From Lysobacteraceae bacterium (GTDB lineage Bacteria; Pseudomonadota; Gammaproteobacteria; Xanthomonadales; Xanthomonadaceae): DNA of 6,260 bases. The stretch is taken from the NCBI GenBank assembly GCA_027483745.1, contig JAIXTZ010000150.1, positions 1-6,260 on the forward strand, in the 5' to 3' direction. The position numbers and the translations under genes are program-made. A model generated the notes under the pieces. It worked only from the letters and a program-made list of their open reading frames with translations, did no database searches and was not told where the DNA came from. This document shows, piece by piece, positions 1-5,239 of the stretch (position 1 is its first letter; every line of letters begins with the position of its first letter).

Positions 1-119
1 CCAAGGACCAGGAGACGGACAAGGTGTGGGGCATGCGCCAGGGCGCGAAGGCCTACATCACGAAGCCGTTCACTGACACGCAGCTGACCGAGGCCATCCA
101 GGGCGCGTTGGGCGGCTGA
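1..119 (+). CDS. pilH: PilH-like twitching motility response regulator, C-terminal end (partial)
   Basis: Only the last 38 residues are in the window. The first complete codon is at base 3, and the TGA stop is at 117-119. The fragment has the end of a CheY-type receiver domain: the segment KDQETDKVWGMRQGAKAY is nearly the same as in Pseudomonas PilH. It is followed by ITKPF, whose Lys is the conserved receiver lysine near the phosphoacceptor pocket, and then by the last helix ending in ALGG. No output domain follows, as expected for a single-domain regulator. PilH proteins act in the cytoplasm in the Pil-Chp chemosensory pathway, which controls type IV pilus extension and retraction. The phosphoacceptor Asp lies outside the window. 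A terminator follows directly, so this is the last gene of its transcript here, whereas in Pseudomonas pilI follows pilH. A different CheY-like receiver is the main alternative, but the DQETDKVWG signature favours PilH. Confidence 0.82.
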   Translation, partial: KDQETDKVWGMRQGAKAYITKPFTDTQLTEAIQGALGG

Positions 120-161
120 TGGCGCAACGGTGCCTCCGGGCGCACGCGATTTGCTACCGAT

Positions 162-182
162 AAGCCCCGCACCGCGGGGCTT
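162..182 (+). terminator. Intrinsic terminator-like hairpin between pilH and the lipoprotein gene
   Basis: Bases 162-170 (AAGCCCCGC) pair perfectly with 174-182 (GCGGGGCTT) around a 3-nt ACC loop, giving a GC-rich 9-bp stem. The downstream tract on the + strand is only moderately T-rich (CATCGTTTCT). The hairpin lies 42 bases after the pilH stop and 27 bases beyond the stop of the convergent lipoprotein gene, so it may serve both directions. On the minus strand the stem is followed by a weaker AT tract. Confidence 0.78.
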
Positions 183-209
183 CATCGTTTCTAGGTGCCC
201 ATCAACGCC

Positions 210-800
210 TCATCGCGCCAAGCGGACGGCGCCCCGGCCCTCGTTCTGCTCGAACACGAATCGATAGTGCAGGCTGACGGCCTGTGGAATCTCCCGGGCA
301 CCGGCGCATCCGGTGTTTGCCGCAGCGGCCTTCTCAGCGGCGCTCCCGAAGATGCAACGGACGGCCGGTTCGAAACGCCATGCGCGAGCCGCGCGCATCG
401 CCGCCGCCACGAAATCAGCCTCGACCCGCACTGGCACCTCGCAGCCGGGCGAGCCGGTCACGTCATGCGCGGCCATCACCTTCCCGTCTTCGGCGACCGC
501 AATGCGGAGGCAAACCTCCCGGCGCGGCAGTCGATCGACCAGCCGGGGCTCCGGGTAGGACGGCAGCGGATTGGCGAGGTCGCCGATGGGCATCAGGAAG
601 CTCTCGTGGCTGCCCAGCACGACGCGACCGATGTCGAGCGCAACATCAGGATCGAATGGCTGCGCTCCGACGCTGCCGGAAAGGCCCGGGCGGTCGAAGG
701 ACCCGTTGGGCGTGGACTCCGGATCCGAAGCGCAACCGACGAGACCCGTCGCCATCAGGGCGGCCAACATCACGCAAGCGAATGATGTCCTAAACGTCAC
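210..800 (-). CDS. Predicted outer-membrane or periplasmic lipoprotein with a TonB-C-like domain
   Basis: This is a 196-residue protein. The chosen start is the GTG at 798-800, which overlaps the cbpA stop as GTGA. It places Arg4 ahead of a hydrophobic stretch and the lipobox LVGC with lipidation Cys23. A longer reading frame exists but would run in from inside cbpA. Residues 24-85 look like a flexible linker. Residues 95-185 resemble a TonB C-terminal/energy-transducer fold: a strand CLRIAVAEDGKV, a turn around TGSPGC, a helix with AAMRAARAWRFEPA (the conserved xWRFxPA element at 141-146), and a last strand LHYRFVFEQ. It lacks a TonB transmembrane anchor and a Pro-rich spacer, so it is not a classical TonB. 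Four further cysteines (97, 120, 149, 165) could form disulfides in the periplasm. Only a weak GGGG stretch lies 13 bases upstream of the start, so translation probably depends on coupling to cbpA. The function is unknown. Confidence 0.8.
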   Translation of the reverse strand: MTFRTSFACVMLAALMATGLVGCASDPESTPNGSFDRPGLSGSVGAQPFDPDVALDIGRVVLGSHESFLMPIGDLANPLPSYPEPRLVDRLPRREVCLRIAVAEDGKVMAAHDVTGSPGCEVPVRVEADFVAAAMRAARAWRFEPAVRCIFGSAAEKAAAANTGCAGAREIPQAVSLHYRFVFEQNEGRGAVRLAR

Positions 801-1705
801 GGCGCGACGTTGTCCCCGAAGGCCAGCGCCATCTGGCGATACAGGGAACGCTGCGCTTCGGTCTCGGGCTTCGGCGCGGTGATCTCGATCTCGACGATCT
901 GGTCGCCCGGCGGCGTGCCTGGCAAGCCCCGGCCCTTCAATCGCAACTTCAGGCCCGCGTCGGAATCCTTGGGGATCTTCAGCTCCACCGCCCCGCCAAG
1001 CGTCGGCACGGTCGCGGTCGTCCCCAGCACGGCGTCCCATGGCGCCAGCGGCAGCACAAACAGCACGTTGCGGCCATCCACTTCGAACTGCGGGTGAGGC
1101 GCGAAATCAACCTCCAGCAACAGGTCGCCGCCGCCCGGCGCCTTGCCGGCCAGTCGGATCACCTGCCCCGCGCGGATTCCGGCCGGCACCTTGACCTCGA
1201 ATTCCCGCCCGTCCACGTCGAGCCGCGCGCTTCCGCCGGCGTAGGCCGTCTCCAGTGGAATGGCAAATGCGAGACGCTGGTCGCCGCGCGGTGGGCGCGG
1301 CCCGGCACCGGGGCGTGGGCCGGCCCCACCGGCGGCGCCGGCGTTGGCTGATCGCTGCCTGGCCTTGGCGCCAAAGAACGCTTCGAAGAAGTCGCTGAAC
1401 GCGCCACCCGGGCCGCCGCCAAAACCGTCGCCGAAGCCGCCCGGCCCGCCGTAGCCCGGCGGGGGACGGAAATCCTGCCCCGGTCGATAGCCCCTGGCAC
1501 GCAGAGCGTCGTACTCCGCACGCTTCTCCTTGTCACGCAGCACTTCGTAGGCTTCGTTGATCGCCTTGAAGCGATCCTCGGCGCCCTTCTCCTTGCTGAC
1601 GTCGGGGTGGTATTTCCGGGCCAGCCGACGGAACGCCTGCTTGATCTCCCCTTCGCCGGAGCCGGGCTCGACGCCGAGAACCGCGTAGTAGTCCTTGAAT
1701 TCCAT
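797..1705 (-). CDS. cbpA: DnaJ-like co-chaperone, CbpA type (class B J-protein)
   Basis: This protein of 302 residues is close to the roughly 306 usual for CbpA. Residues 3-68 form a J domain (KDYYAVLGV at the start) with the HPD motif at 33-35, which stimulates the ATPase of DnaK. Residues 72-140 are a Gly/Phe- and Pro-rich linker (FGDGFGGGPGG, then GPRPGAGPRPP). Residues 143-280 form the two beta-rich substrate-binding C-terminal domains, with VKVPAGIRAGQVIRL and LKIPKDSDAGLKLRLKGRG as the hallmark hairpins. There are no CxxCxGxG zinc repeats, which separates it from DnaJ proper. The ATG at 1703-1705 has the Shine-Dalgarno AAGG seven bases upstream. It acts in the cytoplasm as a DnaK partner; E. 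coli CbpA also binds curved DNA, but that property is not visible here. The downstream gene overlaps its stop and is not cbpM, the usual enteric partner. Confidence 0.92.
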   Translation of the reverse strand: MEFKDYYAVLGVEPGSGEGEIKQAFRRLARKYHPDVSKEKGAEDRFKAINEAYEVLRDKEKRAEYDALRARGYRPGQDFRPPPGYGGPGGFGDGFGGGPGGAFSDFFEAFFGAKARQRSANAGAAGGAGPRPGAGPRPPRGDQRLAFAIPLETAYAGGSARLDVDGREFEVKVPAGIRAGQVIRLAGKAPGGGDLLLEVDFAPHPQFEVDGRNVLFVLPLAPWDAVLGTTATVPTLGGAVELKIPKDSDAGLKLRLKGRGLPGTPPGDQIVEIEITAPKPETEAQRSLYRQMALAFGDNVAP

Positions 1706-1723
1706 CGCCGCACCTTACTTCAA

Positions 1724-1739
1724 CAAAAAATGCCGCGCA
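1724..1739 (-). promoter_or_regulatory. Weak terminator-like element in the cbpA leader
   Basis: Read on the minus strand, the cbpA leader has a short CCGC-TGC-GCGG hairpin immediately followed by CATTTTTT, the layout of an intrinsic terminator, just upstream of the cbpA Shine-Dalgarno sequence. The stem has only four base pairs. It could be an attenuator or simply an AT-rich promoter spacer next to GC-rich sequence. A second hairpin (1745-1758) lies just upstream in the same transcript. Confidence 0.25.
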
Positions 1740-1744
1740 GCGGG

Positions 1745-1758
1745 GTCCGCCTTCGGAC
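1745..1758. repeat. Inverted repeat GTCCG-CCTT-CGGAC
   Basis: Bases 1745-1749 (GTCCG) and 1754-1758 (CGGAC) are perfect complements around a 4-nt loop. The repeat sits in the middle of the divergent intergenic region, with no T tract directly after it on the + strand. It may be an operator or a leader hairpin of cbpA; nothing in the sequence decides between these. Confidence 0.4.
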
Positions 1759-1768
1759 GCCGCCGTCA

Positions 1769-1792
1769 CGAGTGGCCGCTACACTCGCGGCC
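1769..1792. repeat. Two overlapping inverted repeats around a -10-like TACACT
   Basis: CGAGTG (1769-1774) pairs with CACTCG (1782-1787) across 7 bases, and GGCCGC (1774-1779) pairs with GCGGCC (1787-1792) across 7 bases. The two share bases, so only one could form as an RNA hairpin at a time. Both enclose or overlap the TACACT hexamer at 1780-1785. Such a position would suit a repressor or activator site for the peroxiredoxin gene, or chance palindromy in GC-rich DNA. Confidence 0.4.
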
Positions 1793-1811
1793 TTCCCCAC
1801 GGAGTTCACCC

Positions 1812-2294
1812 ATGACCATCGCCATCGGCGACACCATCCCCCACGCCACGTTCAACGCCTTGAAGGATGGCGTGCAGGCCGTCAACACCCAGGACGTCTT
1901 CGCGGGCCGCAAGCTCGTCCTGTTCGCGGTGCCGGGCGCCTTCACCCCGACCTGTTCGGCCAAGCACCTGCCGGGCTACGTCGAGCATCTCGACGCCTTC
2001 AAGGCCCGTGGCATCGACGTCGCCTGCGTGGCGGTCAACGACGCGTTCGTGATGGACGCCTGGGCCAAGCACCAGAGCGTGCCGGACGGGCTGCAGATGC
2101 TCGCCGACGGCAATGGCAACCTGACGAAGGCGCTGGGCCTCGAACTCGATGCAACGGCCTTCGGCATGGGCCTGCGCAGCAAGCGCTTCGCGCTGTACGC
2201 CGAGGACGGCGTGGTGAAGCAGCTGCATGTCGAGGCGCCGGGCGAGTTCAAGGTCTCGGCGGCCGAGTTCGTGCTCGAGCACCTTCCGAAGTAA
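1812..2294 (+). CDS. Peroxiredoxin, Prx5 type (probable 1-Cys)
   Basis: A thiol peroxidase of 160 residues that reduces hydrogen peroxide and organic hydroperoxides in the cytoplasm (no signal peptide). The active-site segment VPGAFTPTCSAKHLPGY carries Pro41, Thr45 and the peroxidatic Cys48. Arg122 in GLRSKRFALY fits the conserved catalytic arginine. GIDVACVAVNDAFVMDAW is typical of the Prx5 group. A second cysteine, Cys72, lies in the position of a non-resolving cysteine of Prx5 proteins. No cysteine follows in the C-terminal half where human PRDX5 has its resolving one, so a 1-Cys mechanism using glutathione or glutaredoxin is likely (inference). The ATG at 1812 is chosen because GGAG lies seven bases upstream and family homology begins at MTIAIGDTIP; the frame is open further upstream but with unrelated sequence. 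The gene is monocistronic, ending at a hairpin terminator. Confidence 0.93.
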   Translation: MTIAIGDTIPHATFNALKDGVQAVNTQDVFAGRKLVLFAVPGAFTPTCSAKHLPGYVEHLDAFKARGIDVACVAVNDAFVMDAWAKHQSVPDGLQMLADGNGNLTKALGLELDATAFGMGLRSKRFALYAEDGVVKQLHVEAPGEFKVSAAEFVLEHLPK

Positions 2295-2305
2295 CCAGCG
2301 CCGGA

Positions 2306-2330
2306 GGGCACCGCGTCCCGCGCGGTGCCC
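2306..2330. terminator. Bidirectional hairpin terminator between convergent genes
   Basis: Bases 2306-2315 (GGGCACCGCG) pair perfectly with 2321-2330 (CGCGGTGCCC) around a 5-nt loop. It lies 11 bases after the peroxiredoxin stop and 6 bases beyond the stop of the convergent pseudoprotease gene. Neither side has a clear T tract, so it may rely on the very stable stem or on Rho. The position between two gene ends supports a terminator. Confidence 0.65.
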
Positions 2331-2336
2331 GACCGC

Positions 2337-3155
2337 TCACTCCGCCTCGTCGTCGAGACGAACCGCGGGCAGTGCCGAGGCGAGGCGCGTGGCTGCCGCG
2401 ACGCGGCGAGCGGGAAGCATATGCATCACCATGTCGGCCATGTCGAGGCCGAGGCCACGGCCCTGCGAACGGCTCATCGCGGCGAGGTCCAGATCGACAT
2501 AGCCCATCGGGCGCCCCTGCGCATCGAAGGCCAGACCCGGCATGCCGTCGACCAGCAGGGAGCGGCGGGGAACTCGGGTCTCGCCGAGGATCATCCCGGG
2601 CCGCACCAGCGGCACCGCGCCCCACTCGTCGGAGGTACGCAGCAGGGTGTAGAACACGCGCCCCGGTTCCGGCTGCGACAGCCGCTCGAAATCCACATAA
2701 GGCTGGCCGCTGGCGTCACGTACGCGCAGCCAAGCGAGGCCCAGCTCGGTGTCGCGCGTGACCAGATCGGCCTCCCGCCACTCGTCGGAGCCCGGCAGGC
2801 GCACGCGGAAATCGCTGGAATTGGCCACCATCGCAGCGCCCTGCCCTGGCGTCTGGCGATTGAGGCTGCCGAGGTCGAAGCTCACGGCCCGCGCCGACAC
2901 CAGCACGAGGCCGTCGGCACCGACGAGCACGCCCTGCGTCCGGTCCTCGTTGCGCTGCTCTTGCCCGCCGGCAGCGACGGTGATGACGTACTTCACTGGG
3001 ACGACGCTGGGCGAGCGCTGGTCCACGAGAAGACGATAGGCGTCGGTGTAGTCCTCGTCGTCCGAGGCCAGCGCCGTCATCGGCAGCACGAGCGCGATGG
3101 CGGCGAGCAGCGCGGCAAGTGATCGCAGCGAAGTCGCAAAGCGAATGGGGCGCAT
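2337..3155 (-). CDS. Secreted trypsin-fold pseudoprotease, HtrA-like, with no catalytic triad
   Basis: This is a 272-residue protein. The ATG at 3153-3155 shares one base with the upstream htrA-like stop (TGATG) and has GGAGAG with GGAG eight bases upstream. An in-frame ATG seven codons earlier is less likely, as it would delay the signal peptide. Residues 1-30 form a Sec signal peptide (RFATSLRSLAALLAAI core, cleavage after ALA). The rest aligns by eye with the neighbouring HtrA: GVLVGADGLVLVSARAV matches the TNAHV region, ADLVTRDTELGLAWLRV matches the Asp region, and LLVDGMPGLAFDAQGRPMGY matches the GNSGGP region. The triad positions are Arg89 for His, Gly139 for Asp and Met205 for Ser. There is no PDZ domain. 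It probably acts in the periplasm as a non-catalytic partner, adaptor or regulator of the upstream protease (inference from coupling and relatedness). Confidence 0.83.
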   Translation of the reverse strand: MRPIRFATSLRSLAALLAAIALVLPMTALASDDEDYTDAYRLLVDQRSPSVVPVKYVITVAAGGQEQRNEDRTQGVLVGADGLVLVSARAVSFDLGSLNRQTPGQGAAMVANSSDFRVRLPGSDEWREADLVTRDTELGLAWLRVRDASGQPYVDFERLSQPEPGRVFYTLLRTSDEWGAVPLVRPGMILGETRVPRRSLLVDGMPGLAFDAQGRPMGYVDLDLAAMSRSQGRGLGLDMADMVMHMLPARRVAAATRLASALPAVRLDDEAE

Positions 3156-5209
3156 CAGGGGCTCTCCGGAATCCAACGACGTTCGACCTGCACGATACGC
3201 GCCTCGCCTTGGCGAAGGATGTCGATGGTGAAGCGCTCGCCGCCCTCAGAAAGCGCGGCCTGCAGGGCCGGCCGCAGTCGGTCCAATCCGTCGACCGGCT
3301 GCCGGCCGATGCGGACCACCACGTCACCGGCCTTCAAGTGCGCGAGCCCGGCAGCGCCGCCACCCTCGACGACTTGGAGCAGCACGCCGGCCTGGTCGAG
3401 CGGCAGGTCGCGCTCGACGCGGTCATGGAAACCCAGTTCGCGGAACTGGGCGCGCAGGGCCGAGACGTCCATCGTCCGCAAGCCCGAGATCGGCACCGGC
3501 GAGGCCGCCAGCGTCGTCACCCAACGCTGCGAATCCGTCCCGCGCAGGCCCTCGAAGACGACGCGATCACCGATCTCGAATTCGCGCACGCGCTGGGCGA
3601 ACAGCTCGGCGCGTGAGTCGTTGACCGCGTCCAGCGGCACACCGTCAAGCCGCGTCACCAGGTCGCCAACCTGCGCTCCCGCCGCCGCCAACGGGCTGCC
3701 CGGATAGATGCGGGTGATGCGGAATCCGGCGACAGGCAGGCCCAGCGCCTGGGCCAGCGACGTGGGAATGGGCTGCACATCGACGCCGGCCCACGCCTTC
3801 GGAAGCTCGGGCAGCGGCTGGCGGGAACGGTCGCCCCATTCCGGCGTCAAAGCCGACACGCGACGCTGGCCCTCCGAAACAAACTCAAGCACCACCGGCT
3901 TGGCCGGACGTCGCGCGGTCGTCCATGACGCGAGGTCAGCCACGGACGCCACCGGCTGGCCATCGACCTTGAGCAGCACCGCGCCGACCGGAAGCGGCGG
4001 ACGTGCGGTCGCCGCCGGGCCGCCGGCGCGCAGGCTGGACACCAGCAGCCCCCGATCCACGTCGAGGCGGCGACGCGCGCTCATCGCCGGCGTAAGGGCC
4101 TGCACGGCGATGCCGAAGGGCGCGAAGGAGGCGGACTCCCCGCGGGTCTCGCCCGCATCCTCGGGAACCACGCGCACGGTGCGCTCCGCTTCACCCTGAG
4201 CCACCTGCAGCATCACGGGTCGCCCGGACGGCAACTCGGCCAGTCGACGCTGCACGGCCGGGACGTCGACGGCCTGCGGCGCGTCCAGGGCGACGCCGTC
4301 GAGCGACAGCAGCCGGTCGCCGGGCGCCAACCCGGCCTTGGCGGCGGCGCCGTCGCGCTCGACGGCGGTGACCATCACCCCTCTGGTTTCGCCGCTGCCG
4401 CGCAGGGAGCGGAGGCGAAGCCCCAGCGCGCTGCGTTGCACGCGGCCTTTGGCGATCAGTTCGGCGACCACCGCCTTGACGTCGTCGGCGGGAATCGCGA
4501 AGGCGAGGTCGCCGCCGAACAGCATGCCGCGCGTGTTGACGCCGACGATGCGGCCCTCGAGATCGACGAGCGGGCCACCGGAATTGCCGGGGGCGATCGC
4601 CGCATCGTGCTGGATCCACGCGTAGTAGCGACCGGTCGGCGCGTCGGCATCGAGGCTGTCCTCGTAGTCCGCCTCGTCCTCGAACAGCGAGACCAGCAGA
4701 CGCCGCGGGTTGTTGACGACCCCGGCGCTCAGCGAGTTCGACAGCCCCCACGGCGCGCCCATGGCCAGCACCGTCTCGCCGGGCCGCAGGTCGTCAGCTT
4801 CGGCGAAGCGCGCGAACGGCATCGGCGTCGGAACGCCCTGCACCTTCAGGACGGCGATATCGGCCGCCGTGTCCTGTCCGACGAGAATCGCTTCGCGCTC
4901 GCGACCATCGCCGAAGACCACGCGGAAGCTGCGGCCCTTGTCGGTGACGTGGGCATTCGTGGCGATGTGGCCGTCGGCACTGATCACCGTGCCACTGCCG
5001 CTGCCCACGCTGAGCTTGGGCTCGCCGGCTTCAAAGTCCTCGCGCACCACGAGGATGCTGACGACGTGCGGCATCACCGCCTCTCGAGCGTCCGCCATCG
5101 CCTCCACCGTTGGCCCCGCGGCGATGGCCGCGGGGGACGGTGCCCAGCCGAAGCAGGCGACGATGAGGGCGACGGCGAACAGCCGGACGCTGGCGGAATG
5201 ATTCGGCAT
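3155..5209 (-). CDS. HtrA/Deg-family periplasmic serine protease with four PDZ-like domains
   Basis: A 684-residue S1C-family protease, longer than the usual 450-500 of DegP-type proteins. The ATG at 5207-5209 has AGGAAG five bases upstream and opens a signal peptide; the frame extends 33 codons further up but into gyrA-overlapping, non-signal sequence. Cleavage may follow AIA (28-30), although IVAC (16-19) also fits a lipobox, so lipid anchoring is possible. The protease domain spans about 35-255 with His87 (TNAHV), Asp117 (TAADIAVL) and Ser210 (GNSGGP), so it looks active. A long acidic insert lies at about 168-198, before IQHDAAI. Four PDZ-like repeats follow at roughly 258-350, 365-455, 472-570 and 592-680, each with a GDxxxxxDG-like turn (APGDRLLSLDG, PVGAVLLKVDG, QVGDLVTRLDG, KAGDVVVRIG). 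It would degrade or refold misfolded envelope proteins. The boundaries are estimates. Confidence 0.9.
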   Translation of the reverse strand: MPNHSASVRLFAVALIVACFGWAPSPAAIAAGPTVEAMADAREAVMPHVVSILVVREDFEAGEPKLSVGSGSGTVISADGHIATNAHVTDKGRSFRVVFGDGREREAILVGQDTAADIAVLKVQGVPTPMPFARFAEADDLRPGETVLAMGAPWGLSNSLSAGVVNNPRRLLVSLFEDEADYEDSLDADAPTGRYYAWIQHDAAIAPGNSGGPLVDLEGRIVGVNTRGMLFGGDLAFAIPADDVKAVVAELIAKGRVQRSALGLRLRSLRGSGETRGVMVTAVERDGAAAKAGLAPGDRLLSLDGVALDAPQAVDVPAVQRRLAELPSGRPVMLQVAQGEAERTVRVVPEDAGETRGESASFAPFGIAVQALTPAMSARRRLDVDRGLLVSSLRAGGPAATARPPLPVGAVLLKVDGQPVASVADLASWTTARRPAKPVVLEFVSEGQRRVSALTPEWGDRSRQPLPELPKAWAGVDVQPIPTSLAQALGLPVAGFRITRIYPGSPLAAAGAQVGDLVTRLDGVPLDAVNDSRAELFAQRVREFEIGDRVVFEGLRGTDSQRWVTTLAASPVPISGLRTMDVSALRAQFRELGFHDRVERDLPLDQAGVLLQVVEGGGAAGLAHLKAGDVVVRIGRQPVDGLDRLRPALQAALSEGGERFTIDILRQGEARIVQVERRWIPESP

Positions 5210-5224
5210 CGGGACTTCCTGTTC

Positions 5225-5239
5225 GACGCCTCGGGCGTC
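5225..5239 (-). promoter_or_regulatory. Small hairpin in the gyrA-htrA junction
   Basis: GACGCC (5225-5230) and GGCGTC (5234-5239) pair perfectly around a 3-nt loop, overlapping the gyrA stop codon. There is no T tract after it on the minus strand, so it is unlikely to be a full terminator. The gap to the next start is only 28 bases, so the downstream gene is probably read through from gyrA. It could act as a partial attenuator or an RNA-processing site. Confidence 0.35.

Larger units (their letters stand above)
1706..1811. promoter_or_regulatory. Divergent intergenic region between cbpA and the peroxiredoxin gene
   Basis: The start signals for both divergent genes must lie in or overlap these 106 bases. 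For the + strand, TACACT at 1780-1785 looks like a -10 hexamer, but I see no convincing -35 at 16-18 bp upstream. GGAG at 1801-1804, seven bases before the peroxiredoxin ATG, is its Shine-Dalgarno sequence. The cbpA side has AAGG (read on the minus strand at 1716-1713). Several inverted repeats are packed in and are listed separately. No clear heat-shock sigma-32 promoter for cbpA could be seen. Confidence 0.5.

Noticed and set aside
801..1040. An N-terminal extension of the lipoprotein gene to base 1040
   Set aside because: The extension lies within cbpA in another frame and is Arg/Gly-rich. The GTG at 800 gives a proper lipoprotein signal and a classic 4-bp overlap.
1260..1454. Pro/Gly-rich repetitive sequence as a possible tandem repeat or mobile remnant
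   Set aside because: It encodes the Gly/Phe- and Pro-rich linker of the J-protein; the repetition is of amino-acid composition and there is no regular DNA repeat unit.
1695..1811. A 39-codon upstream extension of the peroxiredoxin
   Set aside because: It overlaps the cbpA start, lacks a Shine-Dalgarno sequence and is unlike the family, which begins at the ATG at 1812.
1607..2761. A 384-codon open frame on the + strand covering the intergenic region, peroxiredoxin and beyond
   Set aside because: It overlaps the peroxiredoxin gene in another frame and is Arg/Pro-rich low-complexity sequence with no ribosome-binding site; it is a GC-driven shadow.
2325..3122. A 265-codon + strand frame antisense to the pseudoprotease
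   Set aside because: The minus-strand reading has a signal peptide, Shine-Dalgarno sequence, coupling to the upstream gene and homology to HtrA; the antisense reading has none of these.
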